A stretch of 64,000 bases of DNA, from NCBI RefSeq assembly GCF_001298445.1, contig NZ_CP012036.1:4328158-4392157 (forward strand). The letters are read 5' to 3'. Shown piece by piece: positions 49,601 through 59,753 of this stretch. The position numbers were made by a program, and so were the translations under genes. How positions within the stretch are numbered: the first letter of the stretch is position 1; the number at the start of each line of letters is the position of its first letter. This stretch comes from Nostoc piscinale CENA21. Lineage in GTDB: Bacteria; Cyanobacteriota; Cyanobacteriia; Cyanobacteriales; Nostocaceae. Under the pieces are notes generated by a model. That model did no database searches and was not told where the DNA came from. It saw nothing but the letters and a program-made list of their open reading frames with translations.

Positions 49601-52548
49601 TCACAGGATATGCTTTCGGTCAGTTGGCTATCAACTTACTGGAAAAATTTAATCTCCAAAAGCATAAATCCGTTGTCCTTTCTTTGTTTGGCTGCTTTAT
49701 TCAACATTACCAAGAGCGATTAGATGCCACAATTCCCTTGCTGTTAACCGCCTACCAAACTGGCATCGAAACCGGAGATTTTTTACACGCTGGTTTTGCT
49801 TTGGGTGGTCACAGTGATGGCAGATTTTTCACTGGTGAAGAACTGCATAGTTTTGTTCATGTTATGGCTGATTACAGTTTGGCATTGGCTCAGGTAAAAC
49901 AATATTCGGCTCAAGTATATTTGAATTTGGGCAAACAAGCGGCAGAAAACTTGATAGAACCAGTCAGCGAACCAGATTACTTGATTGGGAATACCTACAA
50001 TGAAACATTGATTCTGACTAAGCACCAGCAGGATAATGACTTAATTGCGATCGCTCAAGCTTATATCTACAAACTGCTACTTGCTTGCTATTTCGCTAAA
50101 TATACAAATGCACGCAACTATATTGACCAAGCCAAGCCTTGTTTAATGGCAGTATCAGGATCGATTTTTGTGCCGATTTTCCATTTTTATGCGGCGCTAA
50201 CTTATCTAGGACTTGTCCCCACCCAGCCAGAACCAGAACAAGCCAAACTGCTAGAAGTTGCAGCCAGTCACCACACAGTTCTGTACCAATGGGCGTGCTA
50301 TGCGCCGATGAATCACTTGCATAAATGGTATTTAGTCGAGGCTGAACGTTGTCGAGTTTTGGGTGAAAAATTTGCCGCCAGTGAGTGTTATGACCAAGCG
50401 ATAAATCTGGCTAAAGAACATCAATTTATCAACGAAGAAGCCCTCGCCCAAGAATTAGCAGCCAAGTTTTATCTGCAATGGGGTAAACAGCGCATAGCCG
50501 AGGAATACATGATTCAAGCCTACTATGCTTATGCCCATTGGGGTGCTAAAGCCAAAATTGCCGACTTAGAAAAACACTATCCCCAACTACTTGCACCGAT
50601 ATTAAAATCAACTCGTGCGGCGATTATAACTAACGAAACTATCCTAGCTTCAGGAATTTTCACATCTACCAGTTCCCCCACTTCGACCAACAATATCTCC
50701 GATACCTTTGACTTAAAAGCGATTCTCACAGCTTATCAAACTCTGACTGGTGAAATTGAACTAGAAAAACTGCTGTCAACATTGCTGGCTATTGTTGTAA
50801 AAAATTCTGGGGCTGATAAATGTGTATTAATGTTGTTGCGAAATGAGCGCCTATTCATCAAAGGCTTGATGACAGAAGGAAAACCGCCAGTTGTATTGCA
50901 GAGGATTCCTGTTGAAGACAGTCAAGAAATTCCCCACAAGTTAATTTACAAAGTCAAGCACAGCCACCAAATTGTTGTGCTGCGGGATGCAACCGCAGAT
51001 TCTACCTTAGCCAACGACCCGTATATTGTGCGTCAACAGCCCAAGAGTATCTTGTGTAGTCCGATTTTGCATCAAGGTAAATTGCTGGGTATTTTATATC
51101 TAGAGAATAATTTAGCAACAGGAGCCTTCACTAGCGATCGCGTCGAACTGTTGAATTTAATCTGCACTCAAGCAGCGATTTCTCTAGAAAATGCCCGACT
51201 TTATGAGCAAGAACAAGAAAAATCCCATTCTTTACAAATATCCATTGCACAATTAAAACAAACTGAAGTATCTCTGGCTCAAGAAAGAGAATTTTTAAAT
51301 GTCATCATTGACAACATTACCGACGGAATTGTGGTTTGTGATGCTAATGGCAAATTGATTTTATTTAACAAAGCAACTTGTGAATTTCATGGCTTACCAA
51401 TAGCATCATTACCCCCTGAACAATGGGCAGAACATTTTGACCTTTATCAGCCTGATGGGCAAACACCATTATCAACCCATGAAATTCCTTTATTTCGTGC
51501 CTTACAAGGGGAAAAAATCGAAAACGTCGAGATGGTAATTGCCCCTAAAAATGGTACAAAGAGAATTTTGTTAGCCAGTGGACAAGCAATTTTTGATGCT
51601 TGGGGTAACAAAGTTGGTGCGGTAGCTGTTATGCGAGATATTAATGAGCGCAAACAAGCTGAACTGGCTTTACAGCAAAAATCCTTAGACTTGCAACAAG
51701 CCCTCCAAGACTTACAAACAGCACAATTGCAAATCATTCAAAGTGAAAAAATGTCGGCTTTGGGTAATTTAGTTGCGGGCGTAGCTCATGAAATGAATAA
51801 TCCTTTAGGCTTTATTTCAGCAACTCTCAAACAGACTAAACCAAATTTGGAGGATCTCATTGAACACTTAAAACTCTATCAAGAAACTCTGGAAAACCCT
51901 AGTGAGGAAATTCAAGACCATGCTGACGAAATTGACCTGATTTATCTTTTAGAAGACTTACCCAGAACTTTAGATGCAATGATGATAGCTTGCGACAGAT
52001 TAAAAAATATTAGCACTAGTCTGCGGACTTTCTCTCGTGCTGATCAAGATTACAAAGTCCAATTTAATCTTCATAATGGCATTGATAGCACTATCTTAAT
52101 TCTCAAACATCGTCTCAAAGCCAATGAACAACGTCCAGCGATAGAAGTGATTACTGAATACGGAGATTTGCCCCACATAGAATGTTTTCCTGGGCAATTA
52201 AATCAGGTATTTATGAATATCTTGGCTAATGCGATTGATGCTTTAGAAGAAGCAAATACAGGTCAGAGCTTTACAGAAATCAAAGCTCATCCCAACCAAA
52301 TTAAAATTACAACATTGCTCTTAGAGAAATCAGTAAAAATCTCAATTGCTGATAATGGTAAAGGAATCAGTGAAGAAGTGAAACAAAAAATATTTGACCA
52401 TTTATTCACTACTAAATCAGTGGGTAAAGGTACGGGATTAGGATTAGCCATTGCTCGGCAAATTGTTGAAGAAACCCACGGTGGTAAGTTAACTTGTCAC
52501 TCCGTTTTAGGACAAGGTACAGAATTTGTGATTGAAATTCCAGCGTGA
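46615..52548 (+). CDS. HstK-type Ser/Thr and histidine dual kinase (copy 2)
   Basis: This 1977-aa paralogue, transcribed oppositely to copies 1 and 3, has the same order: Ser/Thr kinase, STAND-like ATPase (GLSGIGKTAVV; IFLDDLQWAD), helical region, GAF, PAS and histidine kinase (NLVAGVAHEMNNPLGFIS; NQVFMNILANAIDALEEA). The kinase loop is HKDIKPSNI with DFS. Unlike its siblings, the kinase domain contains a 23-residue insert (ERRLTSPAETLTRTTSLSEQ plus NAG; bases 47320-47388) just before EEIPTVLCDIIMKL, where copies 1 and 3 have none. The insert looks like a captured intergenic repeat. The ATG at 46615 begins MISTPVSIPGY, aligning with the paralogues. It is possibly functional if the insert is tolerated, since it lies in a surface segment before the last kinase helices (inference). 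Confidence 0.93.
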   Translation: MISTPVSIPGYIVSEQIYDGSRTVVYRAVREIDNLPVVIKLLKNSYPSFNELLSFCNQYSIAKNLNSPLIIQTYSLEAYKNGYALIMEDFGGISLLEWKAKSREEFLEEFLEIAISICRTLDILYHERILHKDIKPSNILINPTTKQVKLIDFSIASLLPRETPAIVNPNVLEGTLAYISPEQTGRMNRPIDYRTDFYSLGVTFYELLTGELPFQSNDAMELLHCHIAKIPPILEERRLTSPAETLTRTTSLSEQNAGGRREEIPTVLCDIIMKLMAKNAEDRYQSALGIKYDLEKCLSQLQETGAIEHFEIGQRDICDRFIIPDRLYGRKAEVDTLLQAFERVSQGATEMMLVAGLSGIGKTAVVNEVHKPVVRQRGYFIKGKYDQFQRNIPLAAFVQAFRDLIGQILTESDAKIQQWKNKILAAVGDNGGVIIEVIPELENIIGQQPPAVELSGTAAQNRFNLLFQKFTQLFTCAEHPLVIFLDDLQWADSASLNLIQLLMADTGYLLLIGAYRNNEVKPADPLILTLNAIQKAQATINTITLAPLNQLELNKLVADTLKCPENLAWNLSVLIYQKTQGNPFFATQFLKSLHQENLIQFDFALGCWQCDISQVNQLALTDDIVAFMAWQLQKMPQSTQNVLQLAACIGNSFDLATLAIVSQQSEIETAADLWKALQEGLILPISEVYKFYQGIEGDRLTLEPGNTTQQLAKYKFLHDRVQQAAYSLIPQEQKQATHLQIGQLLQQNLSDIEQEEKIFDIVGHLNKGIQLITEQKAQEKLAQLNLKAGTKARNSTAYSAARIYFQTGLELLPENCWIQQYELALNIHIAAAEASYLTSDFENMEQIATIVLLSARTILDKVKIYEIQIAAQVLQSNVLEAIAVGRKALAQLGVELPQAPDQALTGQILQNLNTQLAGRNIADLINLPLMTDPVTEAAIEVLGMLFSPIIQGMPGLLPWLSSMMVSLSLQSGNTVASTTGYGIHGMVLCAFLEDAVTGYAFGQLAINLLEKFNLQKHKSVVLSLFGCFIQHYQERLDATIPLLLTAYQTGIETGDFLHAGFALGGHSDGRFFTGEELHSFVHVMADYSLALAQVKQYSAQVYLNLGKQAAENLIEPVSEPDYLIGNTYNETLILTKHQQDNDLIAIAQAYIYKLLLACYFAKYTNARNYIDQAKPCLMAVSGSIFVPIFHFYAALTYLGLVPTQPEPEQAKLLEVAASHHTVLYQWACYAPMNHLHKWYLVEAERCRVLGEKFAASECYDQAINLAKEHQFINEEALAQELAAKFYLQWGKQRIAEEYMIQAYYAYAHWGAKAKIADLEKHYPQLLAPILKSTRAAIITNETILASGIFTSTSSPTSTNNISDTFDLKAILTAYQTLTGEIELEKLLSTLLAIVVKNSGADKCVLMLLRNERLFIKGLMTEGKPPVVLQRIPVEDSQEIPHKLIYKVKHSHQIVVLRDATADSTLANDPYIVRQQPKSILCSPILHQGKLLGILYLENNLATGAFTSDRVELLNLICTQAAISLENARLYEQEQEKSHSLQISIAQLKQTEVSLAQEREFLNVIIDNITDGIVVCDANGKLILFNKATCEFHGLPIASLPPEQWAEHFDLYQPDGQTPLSTHEIPLFRALQGEKIENVEMVIAPKNGTKRILLASGQAIFDAWGNKVGAVAVMRDINERKQAELALQQKSLDLQQALQDLQTAQLQIIQSEKMSALGNLVAGVAHEMNNPLGFISATLKQTKPNLEDLIEHLKLYQETLENPSEEIQDHADEIDLIYLLEDLPRTLDAMMIACDRLKNISTSLRTFSRADQDYKVQFNLHNGIDSTILILKHRLKANEQRPAIEVITEYGDLPHIECFPGQLNQVFMNILANAIDALEEANTGQSFTEIKAHPNQIKITTLLLEKSVKISIADNGKGISEEVKQKIFDHLFTTKSVGKGTGLGLAIARQIVEETHGGKLTCHSVLGQGTEFVIEIPA
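47320..47388 (+). repeat. In-frame 69-bp repeat insertion inside the kinase domain
   Basis: The coding sequence of copy 2 contains these 69 bases, absent from both paralogues. It includes GCTCAC near its left part and GTGAGC near its right part (short inverted ends), and AGGAGGC at 47323-47329 and 47385-47391, a possible 7-bp direct duplication. The element has the look of short intergenic repeats of Nostocales (GGAGACGCTAACGCGAACG). It keeps the frame because it adds 23 codons. Confidence 0.75.
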
Positions 52549-52631
52549 GGTTGACAGAACAAGGCAACGTCATTGCGTTAGCGACGAAGGAGCGTCATTG
52601 CGAATTGCGGATTGCGAATTGCGAATTGGTA
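52549..52631. repeat. Short intergenic repeat cluster between two convergent kinase genes
   Basis: These 83 bases hold GTCATTGCG, twice, and GCGAATTGCG/GCGGATTGCG in tandem. They separate the stops of copies 2 and 3, which converge. No gene or terminator of standard form is visible. Confidence 0.6.
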
Positions 52632-55600
52632 TTACGCTATGGGTAGAGAAATTATAAATTCAGTTCCTTCACCAACAACAGAATTAACTGTGATTTTACC
52701 GCCGTGTTTTTCTTCGATAATTTGACGGGCGATCGCTAATCCTAAACCTGTCCCTTTTCCCACTGATTTGGTAGTAAATAAATGGTCAAAGATTTTTTGT
52801 CTGATTTCTTCACTCATACCCTTACCGTTATCAGCAATGGAAATTTTGGCATATTTATCAATTATTGAAGTAGTAATTTTAATCTGGTTAGGATTAGCTT
52901 GAATTTCGGCAATTTTTTTTGCCAATACTTGCTTCTTCTAAAGCATCAATCGCATTAGCCAGGATATTCATAAACACCTGATTTAATTGCCCAGGAAAGC
53001 AGTGAATTTGAGGTAAATCACCATAATTAGTTATGACTTCAATGGCTGGACGCTGGGCATTGGCTTTGAGGCGATGCTTGAGAATTAAAATTGTGCTATC
53101 GATGCCTTCATGTAGATTAAATTTTACTTTGTAATCTTGATCAGCGCGGGAAAATGTACGTAGGCTAGTGCTAATATTTTTCAGGCGATCGCAGGCTATG
53201 ACCATTGCATCAATGATTTTAGGTAAGTCTTCTAAACTATATTCCAAGTCAATTTCTTCAGCATGGTTGAAAATTTCTGCATTCGCGTCGGGAAAGCCAT
53301 CTTGATAGAACTTCAAGTGTGTAAATATATCAGTAAGAGTAGGTTTAACTTGTTTGAGACTGGCCACAATAAAACCCAAAGGATTATTCATTTCATGGGC
53401 GACTCCAGCAACTAGATTACCCAATGCCGACATTTTTTCGCTTTGCACCATTTGTATTTGAGCTTGTTGCAAATTAGAGAGTGCTTGCTCTAATTCCTGA
53501 GATTTTTGTTTGAGTGCGATTTCTGCAAGTTTGCGATCGCTCACATCAATTACAACTCCATCCCACATAATTGCGCCGTCTGCTTGTAATTCAGGACGCG
53601 CATTTGATTGAATCCATTTCACCGTTCCCGAAGGTAAAATAATTCGCCATTCTTGCTCAAACGGCGTTAAATTTTGGGCAGATTTAGCAATTGCTTGGGC
53701 AATGATTGGGTCATCTTCAGGATGGTGTAGAGTATAAAGAGTTTGTCTACCTGCCATGACATCTTCTGAATCTACACCATACAGTTCATAACAACCAGAA
53801 CTAATGTAAGGAACAGAAATTGCACCTTCAGGAGCAAGCCGGAACTTGTACACCACACCAGGAATGTTATCTGCAAGATTGCGAAATTGAGCTTGGCTGG
53901 CTTGCTGTTGTGCTAAAGATTGTTCTAATTGTTGAGCATAGTTTTGAGCGTCTCGATACAACCGGGCGTTTTCTAAAGAAATTGCGGCTTGAGTGCAGAG
54001 TAAGTTGATAATTTCGATGCGATCGCTAGTGAAGACTTCGCTGGTTAAACTATTTTCTAAATATAAAATGCCAATTAATTTCCCCTGATTAACAATCGGA
54101 GTACAAACAATGCTCTTGGGTAAATACTGCTGAATATAGCTATCTGTTATCCAGGTATTTTCTTTAGTGATGTCATGAATAATAATTGGTTGCAGAGTGT
54201 GTTTAACTGCATAAATCATCTTAATGGGAACATCATGACTGCTGTCGAGAAAATGGGGTGAGAAAACAGAAGTTTTTCCATCATCAATGGTAGCCATAGA
54301 TGTCACAACCCAATCAGCATTTTCTGACAATACCAATGCTATTTTCTGCGCCCCAGAATTTGGCAATAATACTTGCATTAAATTTGTAATCAATTCTTCA
54401 AGTTTGATCGCACTTAATAAAACCCTTGAAGCTTTGAGAATAGCGCCGAAGTCCAAACTATCAGAAAAGCTGCTGCTATTGGAAGTAGAGGCTTGACTAG
54501 TATAGGTAGCAATAGTAGCGTTGCTGATGGTTTCTTGCAGATTCAGGTTAAATTTTCGTTGTTGCAGAATGTGTTGCAGTAGGTGGGGATATTTTTTTTC
54601 TAAATCGTCTGTTTTAGCTTTTGCACCCCAATGAGCATAGCAGTAGTATGCTTGCTGCATGTATGCTTGGGCGACTGTTTCCTTACCCCAATCAAGATAG
54701 AATTTCGCCGCCAATTCATTAGCTAAAGCTTCTTCTTGAATATAGCCATTTGCTTTCGCGCCAGCAATAGCGCGATCGTACAATTCTATCGCCTCCAGTT
54801 TTTGATCTAAAACTCGATGCTGTTCGGCTTGAATTAAATCATACTTATTTTGAAAATTCATTGGTGAAGCCAGCACCCTTTTCTGGAGAATTTGCTGATT
54901 AACTGCGATGATTTCAGCATTACCTGATGTTGCCAACAGTGCCAGTGATTCATAAAAATACAACAGGGGTATATTTAATGTACCAGCCCCACTTCCCAAA
55001 AATTGTTTAGCTTGTTGTGCTACATCTAAAGCTTGAGAATATTCGCCAAACAGGAAACACAAACAAATTTTGTTTGTCAACAAAAACCATAATCCTGAAT
55101 GATCGCCAATTGCATCTAGCGTTGTCAACATATTGGCTTCGTCCATGACTTCGCCAGTTAAAACGATGGGATTTTTTGCCTTTCCCAGCAAATTTAGAAC
55201 TGTTTGTTGACAGGATTTTGTAAAATTCAAAGCTGTCTGCTGACCAATTTGCTGGATACCTTGACTATATATATTGATGTTTTGGATTAATTCATTTAAA
55301 GGCTGCCCAGTCAAATATGAGTGTAAACAATAAGTAAACCCACCAAAACCAGCAAATACTAAGTCTCCGACTTCTAAACTCAAGTTATAAGCTTGTTGTA
55401 AAGGTACTAGGGTTTCTTTAGCATGATGGGTGCAGAAAGTAATGTAAAAATGGACAAGAACAAGTGTACGTCCATAAAACTCTTTTTCATTTAATTGTTC
55501 GCAGAGATTGAGTGCTAGTTGCCCAAACTCATAACCTGTGGAAAAATCTTCGAGTACGGCACATAGCAACAACCCATAATAAACATAACCAATCACAGAA

Positions 55601-58476
55601 GTATTGGCATTACCATACTGGAGTGATAATTCTACTTTTTTCAAAGCCACCAGCGGAAACAATACTGGATTGCAAGCGTAAGCAGCGACTCCAACCTTAA
55701 CTAAAATCCGCATAGCAGCTAAGATTTTTGCATCAGTCATGGGCGGAAGATCAAGTAACTCAGCAGCCGATCGCCCATTTAGTTGCAGGGCGATCGCTTG
55801 AAATGCTGCGGGAATTTCTTCTGGTACAGGCTGTTTAGATAAATGAATGCCTAACTGATTTAGTAAATCTAATGCCATCTCAATGGCAAACACAAATTGA
55901 CCTTGGTTGGTGTAAGCTTCTAGTTTGACTTCGGTAATCTTCGCCGTATCAATTAAGGTTTGTGCATTGTGTTGAATTTTTTGGGAATAACCCTCCATTG
56001 CAGCAATATTACCTGATAAATAAGCCGCTTCCGCCGCTAAATTATGCAGGTTGAGAGTTAATAAATACTGGTCATTCCAAGCAGATTCACTTAATAATTC
56101 TAAACCACTTCTGGCATAATCCAAAGCACTAGTATAAGCTGTAGCAAAGAGGGCTTTTTGACTAGCTTTGAGGTTACATTCTGCCAGTAAAAGTTTTTCG
56201 GCTGTGTCAGTAATTAAACTCTGCCCTAAATTAAGCTGTCCAACAATTGCAAAAATGCTTTCTTCCTGCTGATCATCCGAACTATCTTGGAGTAAGAGTC
56301 TGCCAATCTGTAAATGAGTAGCTTGCTTTTGTTCATCAGGTATCAATAAATATGCAGCTTGCTGAACGCGGTCATGGAGAAATTTATAGGTAACAAATTG
56401 AGAATTTTGCTCAGTTAAATGTTGATTATCTTGCCCTACATAAAATTTGTAAACTTCACTTTGAGGTAAGATTAATCCTGTTTGCAAAGCTATCCACAAA
56501 TCAGTTGCCGTTTCTCTATCTGATTTTTGACAAACAATACCCAAGGTTTTTAAATCAAATTGATTTCCAATACAAGCTGCTAGTTGTAATATTTCTTGAG
56601 TGGATGATGGCAATTTTTGTAACTGAATTGCCATAAATTCGACTACATCATCCGTAAGCGATCGCTGGCTGATTTGAGTAATATCACATTGCCATAAACC
56701 TTGATTAAAATTAAAGTAAATCAGCCCATCTTGGTGTAAAGATTTGAGAAATTGCGTGCTAAAAAACGGATTACCTTGAGTTTTTTGATATATCAAATGA
56801 GCAAGTGGTAAAGATAATTCTGCTGTGCATCCTAAAGTATCAGCTACTAGCTGATTTAAATTCGCTTCGCTGAGGGGTTGTAAGTTAATTGTATTAATTC
56901 TGGAATTACTCTTATTAATTTCCTCTAATGTCAACATCAAAGGATGTCCCGGAAATACTTCATTATCTCGATACGCACCAATTAATAGTAGATAACCACT
57001 ATCAACTTCATTCATTAATAATTTAATTAGCTGTAAAGAAGCTGAATCAGCCCATTGTAAATCATCTAAAAATATCACTAAAGGATGTTCTTTATTAGCA
57101 AGTATTTGAATAAATTTCTGTAATAATAGATTAAAGCGATATTGAGCCGCAGTCCCAGATAATTCTTGTACAGGTGGTTGTTGGCCAATAATTTTGGCTA
57201 ATTCGGGAATCACATCAACAATTATCTGACCATTTTCACCTAAAGCTTGAAGAATGTTAGCTTGCCATTTTTGTAGCTGTTGGTCAGTTTCAGTTAATAA
57301 CTGCCTGATTAAATCGCTGAGGGCCTGCACAAAAGCCGAAAAAGGAATATTGCGGTTAAATTGGTCAAACTTACCTTTAATAAAATAACTGCGTTGTCTG
57401 ACAATGGGTTTATGGACTTCGTTGACAACGGCAGTTTTGCCAATACCCGAAAAACCCGCAACCAAGACTAATTCACTGCGGAAATCAGATGAGTCTTGAA
57501 CTTTAGCCACTCGTTCAAATGCTGCTAGGATTTGTTCGACTTCATTTTCTCGGCCGTATAATTTTTCAGGGATGATGAAGCGATCGCAAATATCCCACTC
57601 AGCAATTTCAAATTTGACAATTTTCCCAGTTGTTTGCAAATGCGACAAGCAGATTTCTAAATCATGCTTTAACCCTAAAGCACTCTGATAGCGGTCTTCG
57701 GCATTCTTCGCCATCAATTTCATCACAATATCGCATAAAACTTTTGGTATATCTTCCCTTCTGCCTTCTAGACTAGTCGGTATTTTCGCAATATGACAAT
57801 GCACCAATTCCATTGGGTCTTCGCTGTTAAAAGGCAATTCTCCTGTTAACAGTTCAAAAAATGTTACTCCTAAAGCATAAAAATCACTGCGATAATCAAT
57901 CCCGCGATTCATTCGACCAGTTTGTTCGGGAGATAAATAAGCCAGAGTTCCTTCTAAAATGTTGGGGCTAATCAGTGTTGGAGTTTCTTGAGGTAGCAGC
58001 GAGGCAATACTAAAATCTATGAGTTTAATTTTGTGGGTTTTGGGATTAATTAAAATATTGGCAGGTTTAATATCTTTGTGAATCACTCGATTTTGATACA
58101 GATAGTGAAGAATATCACACATTTGCAGGGCAATAATTAAAAACTCCTGCAATGTTAATTTCTGAGTTTTAAGATATTCTCGTAATGACAAGCCCCCAAA
58201 ATCTTCCATCACTAAGGCATAGCCATTGCGGTACATTTCTAAACTTAAAGGACGAACAATCCCAGAATAATCAAGCTCTTTCGTAATGGTGTACTGATTA
58301 TGAAATTGCAAAAGTTCGCTAAAAGTAGGATACTCTCGGTTGAGTAATTTAATTACTACAGGTTGCTCATCTACTGCGCGATTACCTCGGTAGACTACAG
58401 TTCTAGAACCAGCGTAAAGCTGTTCTGTCAGTCGGTAGCCGGGAATTTTTGCTGTTATACCCACAGGTGTATTCAT
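52632..58476 (-). CDS. HstK-type Ser/Thr and histidine dual kinase (copy 3), frameshifted
   Basis: It begins MNTPVGITAKIPGYRLTEQLY and contains a Ser/Thr kinase (HKDIKPANI, DFS), STAND-like ATPase (GFSGIGKTAVV; FLDDLQWAD), helical region, GAF, PAS and the H/N boxes of a histidine kinase. The frame breaks at an A8 run (plus-strand T8, 52913-52920): as written, the 1860-aa product ends NCRNSS inside the ATP-binding domain. The other half continues in the next frame (52632-52925) with IADNGKGMSEEI and TTKSVGKGTGLGLAIARQI. Removing one base gives 1948 codons including stop and reads GKKIAEIQANP. If real, the histidine kinase would lose most of its ATP-binding domain and be non-functional in phosphotransfer; the Ser/Thr half would remain. 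Confidence 0.9.
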
Positions 58477-58693
58477 TTCTACATACCTTAATACGGAATT
58501 AGCAAATTTATTATTCCCGTAGTTTCAGTATTGTGAACAGCAAAACTTATCAGTAGGTCGATGCAATTTAAAAAATAAATCGTTTGCGTAGCATCTCTGA
58601 CAGGAAAAAATTTAGCGGTCTACAATCAGTGGGAGATTCAGGCTCACCACTGATTGATTTTGACTTCTGAATTCTGCAATTGAATACTAAATT

Positions 58694-59656
58694 CTAACTT
58701 CTAACTCCTGAATTATGTGGGATATTTGTATCTAAAAAGGGCAATATGGATTCTGCAACTTCGGCTGCATATTCTTCAGACATTCCTAATGTGCCAGGAA
58801 GAGTTAGTGATTGAATTTCTGGAATTGCGGCCATTGCGGTCATTTCTTGTTTGGAATAGGGAGGGGCTTGTTCTGCTAAAATTAACTGCACAGGCACAAG
58901 TGAAGATTGCAGTAGTGCGAGAAATTCCTGGCGATCGCGCACTGGATCAAGTCCACCTGTAACAAAGGCCGCTGGGGCAAATCGCGCCCCTGATTGTCGA
59001 GTAATTTGCTGTTTCTGCTCAATAAACTCTGGTGTAAGGTGTGACTTATCTGCATAAACATGCCTGCCATACATCAGTCGCAGAAAGCCCTTGGTTGTAT
59101 TTGCTTGATAAAGTCCTTGACCAATCACCGGAAATCTGACCAATTGTCGGACTGCTGTTGCTAGTGGTTTGGGTACACCCATTGTTGGTAGAGGGCCACG
59201 CCAAGTAGGTGCAACTAAAATAATGCAAGAGCAAGTCTGGGGTTGTTGTTGAGCCAGTTGCAAGGCATAGCCAGCCGTATGACCAGCCGCAATTATCGCC
59301 ACTGGTTCTGAGAAAGTTTGTTGGACAAACGCCTGAAGCATCTGCTGTAACAGCGCGGGTTGATAGTCTAAAGCAGGACGTTCAGATTCACCAAATCCTA
59401 ACCAATCGAGTGTTACTGCTTGATAACGGTGGGCAATTCTCTCGGCAATTCCTTGCATTTCCCCACGACTAGAAACCGTACTAAATGCAGGTAACAGCAA
59501 TACAGGTTTACCCTGACCAACTGTATCGTAAGCGATCGCATAACGGTTTTGCTGCCACTCAAATGAAAATTGATGCTTTGTTTTCACAGTCATCTTAAAC
59601 CCATCCAGCTTGTATCCATTTAAATTTAATGTAGAGCTGGAACAAGACTGATGCAC
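58694..59656 (-). CDS. Alpha/beta-hydrolase-fold protein without a canonical nucleophile Ser
   Basis: This 320-aa protein has the alpha/beta-hydrolase core (GKPVLLLPAFST, LDWLGFGESERP). The elbow, usually G-x-S-x-G, reads GHTAG here (Gly125, His126, Thr127, Ala128, Gly129), so the Ser nucleophile is replaced by Thr. A usual acid/His end is not clear either (LPGTLGMSEE replaces the common His). It may be a non-hydrolytic or atypical member. The start is uncertain: 59656 gives MHQSCSS, but ATG 59593 (MTVKTKHQFSF) begins nearer the conserved core. It lies between the kinase cluster and the GAF kinase on the same strand; no link can be shown. Confidence 0.85.
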   Translation of the reverse strand: MHQSCSSSTLNLNGYKLDGFKMTVKTKHQFSFEWQQNRYAIAYDTVGQGKPVLLLPAFSTVSSRGEMQGIAERIAHRYQAVTLDWLGFGESERPALDYQPALLQQMLQAFVQQTFSEPVAIIAAGHTAGYALQLAQQQPQTCSCIILVAPTWRGPLPTMGVPKPLATAVRQLVRFPVIGQGLYQANTTKGFLRLMYGRHVYADKSHLTPEFIEQKQQITRQSGARFAPAAFVTGGLDPVRDRQEFLALLQSSLVPVQLILAEQAPPYSKQEMTAMAAIPEIQSLTLPGTLGMSEEYAAEVAESILPFLDTNIPHNSGVRS

Positions 59657-59753
59657 AAAGGTTGTTTGTTAAGAAGGGTGTAAGGGTGTGAGGGTGAAGG
59701 GGTGTAAGGGTTTTAAATACATATACCCCTATACCCATTCACCATTTCCTTCT

